A stretch of 34,311 bases of DNA from the NCBI GenBank assembly GCA_903894975.1, contig CAITSE010000217.1, forward strand, positions 1 through 34,311, read 5' to 3'. Of this stretch, positions 15,945 to 23,032 are shown piece after piece. Source of the DNA: an uncultured Lentisphaerota bacterium. GTDB taxonomy: Bacteria > Verrucomicrobiota > Lentisphaeria > Oligosphaerales > CAITYL01. Within the stretch, counting starts at the first letter, position 1, and each line of letters starts with the position of its first letter. Made by a program: the position numbers and the translations under genes. Under the pieces are notes generated by a model. The model had not been told where the DNA came from. It worked only from the letters and a program-made list of their open reading frames with translations, and did not search any database.

Positions 15945-17626
15945 CTACCGTGACAGGATTCCTTTATTCCCAAATCGGGTATGAACTGGGCTGGCCGATG
16001 CGGGCCGTGGTGCGCGGACCTGACGCGTCCCTGCTTTCGCCGGCGGCGACGTTCCAGATTCTTGAAGCGGGCAGCGGGACGCCGATCCTTGACGGCGCGG
16101 TTTCGGGCTGGGGCGAAAAATGGGGAAGCCGGTGGTGGATCGCGGATTTTTCCGCGCTGGCCGGGGAGGGCGAGTTCCTGCTCGTCATCTGTGACGGCGG
16201 CCGGGAAAAATTCCGCAGCGAACCTTTTGCAACCGGCCGCGGCCTGCTTTGGCAGCGAACCTGGAAGATGGTGGCCCTCGAGCAGAACGAACGGCGCGCC
16301 CGGCTGGCCATGAACAAGGTGGGCTGGCAGGATTGCGGCGCGGCCTGGCAGGAAGCGAACAGTCATACCGCGCTCGTCGATGGATTCTGCGATCTGCTGG
16401 AGTTTGCCGCCGACCGGGTCACGGGCGAAGACCTGAAACGCCTTGAAGATCAGATCATCAACGGCTGCAACTATCTCTGCCTGCTCCAGGACCGGGCCGC
16501 GGAACTCGGCAAGGGCCCGGGGGCGCTCTCGCATCAGAAGCCAGTGTTTGAGGAATTCACGCTGCTGGGCGACGCGTCCAAGGCGGCGGTTGCCTGGGCC
16601 CGCGCCTCCCGGTTCCTTTCCGATACGCATGCCGTAAAAAAGCGGGAGTATCTCGACCGTGCCGTACGGGCCTTCGCTTGGCTGAAGACGGCACATCCGG
16701 TCCCGAACGCGTTTTCGCGCATTAACCACGGGGCGCCGAAGGATTTCACGGTCCCGGATGAATGGATGACCCGCGATCTGCTGATGATGTGCCGGGCCGC
16801 GGTGGAATTGACGTTCTGCGGCCGCGAAGCGTACCGGGCCGAGGCGGTCGCCTTCGCGGCCCAGGTCATGCGCCGCCAGGTTCCGCGGGACCGCGCCGAG
16901 GATGGACTCTTCGGGCACTTCTACACCTTCGAGCATGCCGATTTCACGGAAAAAGCCTGGGTTCACCACTTGGAGCGTAACGAACTCGGCGGGGATGCCG
17001 GCGGACACTACCCGCATTATCTCATCCCGCTGCTGCAAATGCGCGAAGCCTGGCCGGATCACCCGGAGGCCGCGGCCTGGACCCTGACGATCCGGGACTT
17101 CGCCTATGGCTATTTCCTGCCGGCCTGCCGGGCCAATCCGTTTTATCTTCTGCCGCTCGGGTTTTTCAAAGGCATCGGTCTGCTCTGGTTCAGCGGGTTA
17201 TGGCATGGCATGAACGCGGCCTACCTGCTTGCCGCCGTGCTCGCCCAAGAATTTGAGCGGATTTTTGGCGATCCCGCCTTCCGCGCGATTACCGCCGGAA
17301 ATCTGCAGTGGATCGCCGGAGTGAATGCCGGGTTGACGGCGGAGGGAGTCACGGGCGCTTCCCACATGTTCAGCGCGGATGTGCCGGAGGGGGTGGCCCA
17401 GCCGGTCAGCATGATCCATGGCATCGGCCGGCACACGGCGGGCAGTTACATGAATGTGCGCGGCTCGATCTGCAACGGTTTCAGCACCGGCGAGCAGTTC
17501 CGCTTTGACGTCGAGCCGAGCCTGGAATCCGACGGCCCGCACACGTTCACCGACGAGGACTGGATCACCCACTCGGGAGCGTGGCTCAGCGCCATTTCGC
17601 GCCTGCCGCGACCGGCCGTTTTCTGA
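15941..17626 (+). CDS. Glycoside hydrolase family 9-like protein with N-terminal Ig-like domain
   Basis: A 561-residue protein without a visible signal peptide, so probably cytoplasmic. Residues 1-95 fit the Ig-like cellulase N-terminal domain (SQIGYELGWPMRAVV.. and ATFQILEAGSG). The rest is an (alpha/alpha)6-type helical domain with GWQDCG near residues 128-133, at the place of the GH9 GGWxDAGD motif, and DEDWITHSGAWLSAIS near the end, at the place of the terminal Glu motif. The D-A-G-D motif is altered, so the catalytic base cannot be assigned with certainty. It is coupled to the ribokinase by an ATGA overlap. A role on oligosaccharides taken into the cell is inferred. Confidence 0.72.
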   Translation: MTTVTGFLYSQIGYELGWPMRAVVRGPDASLLSPAATFQILEAGSGTPILDGAVSGWGEKWGSRWWIADFSALAGEGEFLLVICDGGREKFRSEPFATGRGLLWQRTWKMVALEQNERRARLAMNKVGWQDCGAAWQEANSHTALVDGFCDLLEFAADRVTGEDLKRLEDQIINGCNYLCLLQDRAAELGKGPGALSHQKPVFEEFTLLGDASKAAVAWARASRFLSDTHAVKKREYLDRAVRAFAWLKTAHPVPNAFSRINHGAPKDFTVPDEWMTRDLLMMCRAAVELTFCGREAYRAEAVAFAAQVMRRQVPRDRAEDGLFGHFYTFEHADFTEKAWVHHLERNELGGDAGGHYPHYLIPLLQMREAWPDHPEAAAWTLTIRDFAYGYFLPACRANPFYLLPLGFFKGIGLLWFSGLWHGMNAAYLLAAVLAQEFERIFGDPAFRAITAGNLQWIAGVNAGLTAEGVTGASHMFSADVPEGVAQPVSMIHGIGRHTAGSYMNVRGSICNGFSTGEQFRFDVEPSLESDGPHTFTDEDWITHSGAWLSAISRLPRPAVF

Positions 17627-17687
17627 AATGCCTATTGCTTTAGTGCCATCCCGCGAGACAGAGACACTCAAAACATGAATCATACCA

Positions 17688-17869
17688 AGAACATGAATAG
17701 CCGTGGGTGCAACCCACGGTACCGGAGAAAAACGAACCGAACCCCGGAAGGGGTTAAACATAATCAGTTTTGTAGTGAACATGTTACGTTATAATTCACG
17801 TGTATCCTCTCCGGGGATCCAAGAGGTGTTCGGATGACCGCGGGTTGCACCCGCGGCTATTCATGTTCT
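17688..17869. repeat. 182-bp foldback element with covarying end hairpins
   Basis: The 32-base ends 17688-17719 and 17838-17869 are inverted copies differing at two positions. Each end itself folds: CCGTGGGT-gca-ACCCACGG on the left, CCGCGGGT-tgc-ACCCGCGG on the right. The two differences are the two halves of one base pair (T-A against C-G), so both hairpins stay perfect. The interior holds a further palindromic block, AACCCCGGAAGGGGTT. It occupies most of the 280-base gap before the PL22 gene. There is no coding content, and a MITE or REP pair is inferred. Confidence 0.85.
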
Positions 17870-17906
17870 CGATGCATTCATGAATCATCCAGGTCAGGAG
17901 CACACC

Positions 17907-19058
17907 ATGAAAGAAATTCCCTTTTTGTCCCAGGTCAGCACGGATCCGAAGACACGGCGCCGCGTCTGGCGCATCGTTCCGCCCGGACGGAACGGCACCC
18001 ATGCCTATTTCACCTCTCCCAGCTTCGACAGCCAGGGGCGGCTGCTGGCGTCACTTGAGATCGAGGGCAGGGTCCAGCTCTGCCGGGTGGATTTGCACCG
18101 CGGGACCTGCCACCAGCTGACCGATCTGGACGGCCTGCTTTTTCAAAGTTTCTGTGTCATTCCCGCAAGGAACGGGGCGGTGATATCCCGGAACGGCCGG
18201 GAGATTGTACTCATCGATACGGAGACCGGTGCGAACCGCGTCGTTTTTACGGCCCCCGACGGTTTCAGAACGGGTCTGCCCACGGCCGACAACTCGGGCC
18301 GTTATCTGGCCTTTGCAGTGGAGGAAACGATTCCCCAGTTCACACGTTCGACCGCGATCTATTCCACCATGGAGGAGATTTTTTACTCCCGGCCGCGATG
18401 CCTGATCTGCCGGCTTGATCTGGAGACGGACGCGCTGGAGGTGGTCTGGGGCGAACAGCTCTGGATCAGCCATGTGCTGATCCACCCCACCGACCCCGAC
18501 ACCATTGTCTTTTGCCATGAAGGCGGGTACCTGGCGGATTCCCGGCTCTGGGTGGTTTCGGCGCGGCAAAGCCATAAAAAACAATCCCGCTGCCTGTTCC
18601 CGGAATCCCGCAACCTTTTTTTGGTGCATGAATTTTTCTGTCCGGACGGCGTGCTGGGGGTGCAGTTCAGTCAATGGCCCGAGGATCATGTGGAGATGGC
18701 GTGGGGCGACCCGCGCAGCCGTCACGGCGTCATGTTTCTGGATATGGAAGGGAAGATTGTGGCCGAACACATGCACGTCGCGGACCGCAGCATGCATGTC
18801 CAGGCGACCCCTGACCGGTCATGCCTTGTCTCCGACACCCTCAGCATGGCCTGGGATCAGCCGAACGACGATCAGTCTTTGTCGTTGCTGCGGCCGGATG
18901 CCGGGAAAATTCTGCGTCCTGAACCGCTCTGCCACCACGGTTCAAGCTGGAAGACCCAGGCCTCGCATCCGCACCCCTCGTTTTCACCCGATGCGAAACA
19001 GGTTGCGTTCACCTCTGACGCCGGCGGCTCCTTGAGCCCGTATGTGGTGGAGATATGA
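17907..19058 (+). CDS. ogl: Oligogalacturonate lyase (PL22)
   Basis: A 383-residue cytoplasmic beta-propeller lyase that cleaves unsaturated or saturated oligogalacturonates (mainly digalacturonate) to 5-keto-4-deoxyuronate units at the end of pectin breakdown. ATG 17907 is preceded by AGGAG at good spacing, so the in-frame ATG 17880 inside flanking DNA is rejected. The metal site of the family is clear: Gln351, His354 and His356 in QASHPHPSF, matching the Gln-x-x-His-x-His set of known enzymes. VHEFFCPDG carries the likely base His, and VFCHEGG precedes it. The length matches the family. It is the strongest substrate clue in the window. Confidence 0.88.
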   Translation: MKEIPFLSQVSTDPKTRRRVWRIVPPGRNGTHAYFTSPSFDSQGRLLASLEIEGRVQLCRVDLHRGTCHQLTDLDGLLFQSFCVIPARNGAVISRNGREIVLIDTETGANRVVFTAPDGFRTGLPTADNSGRYLAFAVEETIPQFTRSTAIYSTMEEIFYSRPRCLICRLDLETDALEVVWGEQLWISHVLIHPTDPDTIVFCHEGGYLADSRLWVVSARQSHKKQSRCLFPESRNLFLVHEFFCPDGVLGVQFSQWPEDHVEMAWGDPRSRHGVMFLDMEGKIVAEHMHVADRSMHVQATPDRSCLVSDTLSMAWDQPNDDQSLSLLRPDAGKILRPEPLCHHGSSWKTQASHPHPSFSPDAKQVAFTSDAGGSLSPYVVEI

Positions 19059-19081
19059 GAGGGAGCCTAAATTATTCCATA

Positions 19082-19101
19082 CCCGTCCCATAGCGGACGG
19101 G
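19082..19101. terminator. Hairpin between convergent genes
   Basis: CCCGTCC and GGACGGG form a 7-bp stem with a 6-base loop in the 77-base gap between the PL22 gene (plus) and the hydrolase gene (minus). There is no T run on either side. It could serve as a weak two-way terminator. Confidence 0.45.
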
Positions 19102-19135
19102 GAGGCTGTAGGGGTTTGGGCTGTAGGTTATTAAG

Positions 19136-20764
19136 TTACGGCAAAAATAAAACGGCGTCGCTCGTAGCATCGCCGCGGGCGAAGTTCTGCGGCTGCGATG
19201 ACTGGAACGAAAAGAGTTCCGCGTTGCGGATCATGAAGAGCAGTTGACGCCATTTGCCCGGTTCACCCATCTCGGACTCTCCGCCCCAGGTGACCGTGTG
19301 CGCCGTGGCATCGCCCGTAAAGGGCTCCGACAGCTCATGCCCGCGTCCCGGCATCACCTTTCGGCCCGCATCCATGACGGCGACGCGGATCGAGCCGCCC
19401 GGTCGGCAGCGGGCATTGATCGTCAGCCGGTTCCCTTTCGACTTGAATGGCTTGGTCAAAACATAGCCCGGGCGCTCATGACTTCCGTCCAACGACGCCA
19501 AGCCGTTTTTGCGCAAGCGCGCCAAGCCCAGCGCATATCCATCCCGCATGGCAGCACCCGGATCGCGGGCATCGGGATGATCAATTCCTTCATCCGGTCC
19601 ACACCACCAGTCGTGATGCGCCTTCGCGCCACCATGGTAGAAGAACCACTCGTCGCCAATCTCCACCGGCTGACTGGTTATCGAGACCATTTCCGCATCC
19701 CAATGACCGGGTCCACGCGGCGCCAGAAACGCCGTGCCGCGGTCCGCCGCAACAAAGGTATTGCCGTCACGGCTATACAACAGGCGCACTTCCATACCAT
19801 CCGCCACGTAGCGGAAAATGCCGAGCGTTGCGAAATGCATGCGCCCCACGCGGAACTGCTGCATCCCATAATGAGCCACGTCAAGATTATCCAAGGAAAC
19901 GGCGCTACCGCTCGCGTCATCCGGCGCCGAGACCAGCACGGGTTCCGTCCAGTGCCTGAAATCGTGGCTGCGCGTCTGAATGACCCGCCGCCGGCCCAAC
20001 AGGTCGGGCCGGCCGGGATGCACGGGGCCAAACCAATGCGAAACGCTCAGAGTGTTTGGCGGAAACGCGACATCGTACATTCGATGGTCGCGAGTATTCT
20101 GCACAAACATCCGCGCGTCATGATCGTAGTGCAGGCAGGACACATCGTTGAGGTTTCCTCCGGTACTGCCAATTTCTGGATACCAAGGATAACGCTTCCA
20201 GGTGAGACCATCCGCAGAATGCGCGCATGTCGTTTTGTGCTTGAGCACGCCCTTTTCCAGAATACTTTCCGAAAAAATCGTTCGGAACCGTTCCCCGGGC
20301 GTCGGCGGATACGGATCGATGACAATGCCGTTGGAGTGGACGCCCATTGCCGCCCAAGGATTGCGCTCGTTTGGCTCGACACCCTTCTGGTACCCCATGA
20401 CGATATTTGTCATCTGCCCGTCGCGGGTGCGAATTCCGGTATCCGGCTTGCGGAAGGTAACACCGTCTTCACTCTCAGCATACAGAAGGGTAGTCTTCCA
20501 AGGATGTTGCTTCCCATCCACCTCGTTCATGTCTTCATACCAACACTTGATCAAGCCGTCGGCCGGGTCGCGAATGACGATATAATTGCTGTAAGTAAAA
20601 TAGAGGCTCTGCTCCCATGGCCGATCACGCCGGATCACCGGCTCGTTGCCATGCCGCTGCGGCTTGTGCCAGCGCCGGGTAAGGCCTTGCGCGGCCTCGA
20701 TAAGAACATCATCAACGAAAAGTTGAGGATCCTCGTCGATATGAAAACAGGTGGAGTCAATCAC
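19136..20764 (-). CDS. Glycosyl hydrolase-like five-bladed propeller protein (GH32/43/68-like)
   Basis: A 542-residue protein with a GTG start at 20764, 21 bases downstream of the ribonuclease D stop on the same strand. There is no signal peptide. The N-terminal LFVDDVLIEAAQGLTRRWHKP and the repeated blade motifs (AESEDGVTFRKPD, HSADGLTWKRYP, YSRDGNTFVAADRGT) are typical of predicted sucrose/arabinan-type propeller hydrolases common in PVC genomes. A C-terminal beta-sandwich (about residues 440-540, RLTINARCRPGGSIRVAVMD) follows. Catalytic acids cannot be assigned with confidence, and the substrate is unknown. Confidence 0.7.
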   Translation of the reverse strand: MIDSTCFHIDEDPQLFVDDVLIEAAQGLTRRWHKPQRHGNEPVIRRDRPWEQSLYFTYSNYIVIRDPADGLIKCWYEDMNEVDGKQHPWKTTLLYAESEDGVTFRKPDTGIRTRDGQMTNIVMGYQKGVEPNERNPWAAMGVHSNGIVIDPYPPTPGERFRTIFSESILEKGVLKHKTTCAHSADGLTWKRYPWYPEIGSTGGNLNDVSCLHYDHDARMFVQNTRDHRMYDVAFPPNTLSVSHWFGPVHPGRPDLLGRRRVIQTRSHDFRHWTEPVLVSAPDDASGSAVSLDNLDVAHYGMQQFRVGRMHFATLGIFRYVADGMEVRLLYSRDGNTFVAADRGTAFLAPRGPGHWDAEMVSITSQPVEIGDEWFFYHGGAKAHHDWWCGPDEGIDHPDARDPGAAMRDGYALGLARLRKNGLASLDGSHERPGYVLTKPFKSKGNRLTINARCRPGGSIRVAVMDAGRKVMPGRGHELSEPFTGDATAHTVTWGGESEMGEPGKWRQLLFMIRNAELFSFQSSQPQNFARGDATSDAVLFLP

Positions 20765-20785
20765 GGGATGTCGAGTCCTATTATT

Positions 20786-21922
20786 TCATTGATTATGAAA
20801 ACCGGCCGAACCCCGGAGGGAAAAATGGGCGAGGAGGTCGCGGCCGGCGGCCTCGAACCGCCAGCCGCGCAGCAGCGGTAGGGCGGATTCCGGTTTGCCG
20901 GCGGCCAGGGTGCTGATCAGGGCGCCGACCTCGGCGCGGCTGCCGAAAAGGGCGGGGTCAACCTTCAGTGCCGCGCCGCGATCCTTCAACCAGGCCAGGG
21001 CGACATCGGTCTGCTTCTTGGCGGCTTCGTCCAGGTGGCGTGATTCCAGCCGCGGCCATTGCTGGCGCGGCTTTTCCAAAGCGCAGCGGCAGGCGGCAAT
21101 CAAGCCCTCGCCCAACCGGCTGCGCTGGCGGTCGTTCAGGCCGCGGATGGCCAGAAGATCGGCGGCGGCAAGGGGAGGGCGTTCGGCCATGGTCACCAGC
21201 AGCGCATCGGCCATCACCCAGGTCCGCGGCAGGTTGTGCTCGCGGGCGGTCTCCTCGCGCAGGGCGGCAAGCTCGCAGAGAACGGCCAGCCCCTGAGCGT
21301 TGAGGCGGCCCGCATCCTTGACGCGCGCCCAGGTTTCGGCCGGCGGCCGCGCCTGGTAAAGCGCCGGATCGTCCAGTCCCTGCATTTCCTCCTTAAGCCA
21401 GGCGAGTGTGCCGGCCTCCCCGGCGAGGGCTAGCAGGCGGTCGCGCAACTCGAGCATATGGCGGACGTCATCCAGGGCGTAGGCGATCTGGCGGGCGGAA
21501 AGCGGGCGGCGCAGCCAGTTGGTCCGGGTCTCGCTTTTTTCCAGTTCCACGCCCAGCACTTCGCGGAGCAGCGCCTGCAGGGAAAGCTGCGAGGAATAGC
21601 CGCAGAACCCGGCGGCCAGGCGGGTGTCGAAAATCGTGCGCGGTGCGCCGCCGCTCCAGTCTTTCAGGATGCATAGGTCCTGGCGCGCATCATGGAGAAC
21701 TTTGATGATGCCGGGGTCGGCCAAAAGGGCGCCCACGGGGGCGGGGTCCGCCAGCGCGGGAGCGTCGATCAGCCACGCCGCGTCTGGCGAGATCCCGAGC
21801 TGAACCAGGCCGAGCCCGGGATAATAGGTTTCGTCCCAGACAAACTCGGTGTCGATCGCCACGGCGCCATGCGTCCGGGCGTGCTGCAAACAGTCCTGAA
21901 GAGCGGGTGTGCTGGAAATCAT
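20786..21922 (-). CDS. rnd: Ribonuclease D
   Basis: A 378-residue 3-prime to 5-prime exoribonuclease of the DEDDy type, acting on tRNA and other stable RNA precursors. The four acidic residues and the Tyr are present: Asp24 and Glu26 in IDTEFVWD, Asp82 in HDARQDL, and Tyr148 with Asp152 in YALDDVRHM. An HRDC domain lies near residues 200-280 (LREETAREHNLPRTWVMADALL). ATG 21922 is preceded by AAAAGG. The length is close to that of the E. coli enzyme. It is a housekeeping gene within an accessory-looking region. Confidence 0.93.
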   Translation of the reverse strand: MISSTPALQDCLQHARTHGAVAIDTEFVWDETYYPGLGLVQLGISPDAAWLIDAPALADPAPVGALLADPGIIKVLHDARQDLCILKDWSGGAPRTIFDTRLAAGFCGYSSQLSLQALLREVLGVELEKSETRTNWLRRPLSARQIAYALDDVRHMLELRDRLLALAGEAGTLAWLKEEMQGLDDPALYQARPPAETWARVKDAGRLNAQGLAVLCELAALREETAREHNLPRTWVMADALLVTMAERPPLAAADLLAIRGLNDRQRSRLGEGLIAACRCALEKPRQQWPRLESRHLDEAAKKQTDVALAWLKDRGAALKVDPALFGSRAEVGALISTLAAGKPESALPLLRGWRFEAAGRDLLAHFSLRGSAGFHNQ

Positions 21923-22143
21923 GGCGCCTTTTCAAGGTTGCGTTCTGGTGCCATAACGTAATCACGTACAGTCGAAAACACGACAGTCTTCCGGAATTGC
22001 CGAGCCCGGCCCGGAGTGAAATTCCGTAGCGTGGCCCCCCCAATTCCGCCGTCCCCCTGCGCGCCCCGCCTGTCCCCGTACCGGCTCAGGGCGTAATGGA
22101 TCTTAAAGAAAGTTGTATCTTATAGTAAAAGTTTCATATCTAT

Positions 22144-22173
22144 TTGCGATTAATTTAGATAAAAGGCTATAAT
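22144..22173 (+). promoter_or_regulatory. Promoter for the third prepilin gene
   Basis: TTGCGA (22144-22149) and a perfect TATAAT (22168-22173) are separated by 18 bases in an A/T-rich stretch, about 115 bases before ATG 22291. AAAAGGCT and AGCCTTTT flank the -10 box as an inverted repeat. The rest of the 368-base gap from the rnd start (21923-22143) shows C-rich runs but no gene. Confidence 0.55.
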
Positions 22174-22187
22174 AGTACGAAGCCTTT

Positions 22188-22266
22188 TTCACGCGGAGCC
22201 GCGGAGAACGCGGAGGATGAAAAAGTGGGTTCCCTCCTCTCCGCGAACTCCGCGGCTCCGCGTGAA
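22188..22266. repeat. 79-nt inverted repeat in the prepilin leader
   Basis: TTCACGCGGAGCCGCGGAG (22188-22206) and its exact reverse complement (22248-22266) enclose 41 bases, and the pairing continues imperfectly inward. It lies between the promoter and ATG 22291, so it would form a very stable stem in the mRNA leader. It may also be a copy of a dispersed foldback repeat. Confidence 0.8.
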
Positions 22267-22313
22267 CCAATTCGTCAAGGATGCCGTTTTATGCCGCGAT
22301 TATCCAAGCTAAA

Positions 22314-22341
22314 AAAAAGGGGAGTCTCTCCCCGATTTTTT
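22314..22341 (+). terminator. Terminator-like hairpin inside the third prepilin gene
   Basis: GGGGAG (22319-22324) pairs with CTCCCC (22328-22333) around a 3-base loop. An A run precedes it and six T (22336-22341) follow, with A/T pairs able to extend the stem after two mismatches. Position, loop size and T run match the hairpin at 3884-3912, while the inner T-A pair there is A-T here. Confidence 0.55.
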
Positions 22342-22510
22342 ACCCTGATCGAACTGCTGGTGGTCATCACCATCATTGCCGTCCTCGCGTCCATCCTGCT
22401 GCCGAGCTTGGCCAAGGCCAAGCAACAGGCGCGGCTGGTGCTGTGCCAGAACAACTTGCATAATATTTTTCTGTTTGTCAGCGTCTATGCCGATGACAAC
22501 AATTCGTTCG

Positions 22511-22518
22511 CCCCCCCC
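22511..22518 (+). repeat. C8 homopolymer at the prepilin frameshift
   Basis: Eight consecutive C lie exactly where the reading frame of the prepilin gene changes. Loss of one C restores the full protein. Homopolymers of this length are prone both to replication slippage and to sequencing error. Confidence 0.9.
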
Positions 22519-23032
22519 GTTTTGCGCGGACATCTTCAACTCTTCCTACCTCGGGGAAGGCACCAAAAGCACCTTGGACCGGATGTGGAACACCTTGAGG
22601 CCCTACGGGATGACGGGGGCGGTCTCGCAGTGCCCGGTGAAAGGCACTGACTGGACCAAGGTCTGGATGCAGAGCTACAACAGCCGCAGCGACTATTTCT
22701 ACACCCTGGTCAGCGGGTCGTATTACAACCCGGCCAGCTACAAGCCGATGCTGATCAGCGGCGCCGCCAACACCCTCATCCTCTGCGACACGGCCGATGA
22801 CACGGGAAGATTCTCCACGACTTGGGCCAATTCCCACAAATACGGCAACGGCTCGGTGCAATCGCAAAGCCAGCTTTTCCTGGACGGTCATCAGGTTTTG
22901 GCGCTTACGCCCCGGACGGCCAAGCGTGTCGGATTAGGGTTTTAACCCGGCGATTTGTTACGGCATCGTGGTTATTCGAGAGGGGGAATTGCTCGCCGCC
23001 AAACGGGAATGATGAGTCCGCGCACGCAATCG

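Larger units (their letters stand above)
22291..22945 (+). pseudogene. Prepilin-type N-terminal domain protein, frameshifted at a C8 tract
   Basis: The gene starts at ATG 22291 (AAGG upstream, same AAGGATGCCGTTTTATG start region as the gene at 3862). It encodes a basic leader, then [17 protein letters not shown] (F17-A33, Glu21), then the pilin-like domain. The first frame runs on to a stop at 22650. From the C8 run at 22511-22518 the conserved protein continues in the +1 frame ([37 protein letters not shown]) to 22945. With seven C the two parts join into 217 residues and restore APPFCAD, matching PPFDAD of the intact paralog. Either a sequence error or a slippage-prone switch is possible. 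The residue before the cleavage site is Phe16, not Gly. A terminator-like hairpin lies in codons 8-17. Confidence 0.85.

Noticed and set aside
8434-17062. Long minus-strand open frames at 8434-10053, 9966-11300, 11334-12467, 14172-15617 and 15506-17062
   Set aside because: Each lies opposite a gene with clear family motifs on the plus strand and has no recognisable domain or ribosome binding site.
19244-20881. 545-codon plus-strand open frame opposite the propeller hydrolase
   Set aside because: The minus-strand product has repeated propeller blade motifs and a proper gene order with rnd; the plus-strand product is basic and without motifs.
22161-22185. AAAAGGCT...AGCCTTTTT as an intrinsic terminator
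   Set aside because: The stem is short and A/T-rich and contains a perfect TATAAT with a -35-like box at 18 bases, between divergently transcribed genes where a promoter is more sensible.
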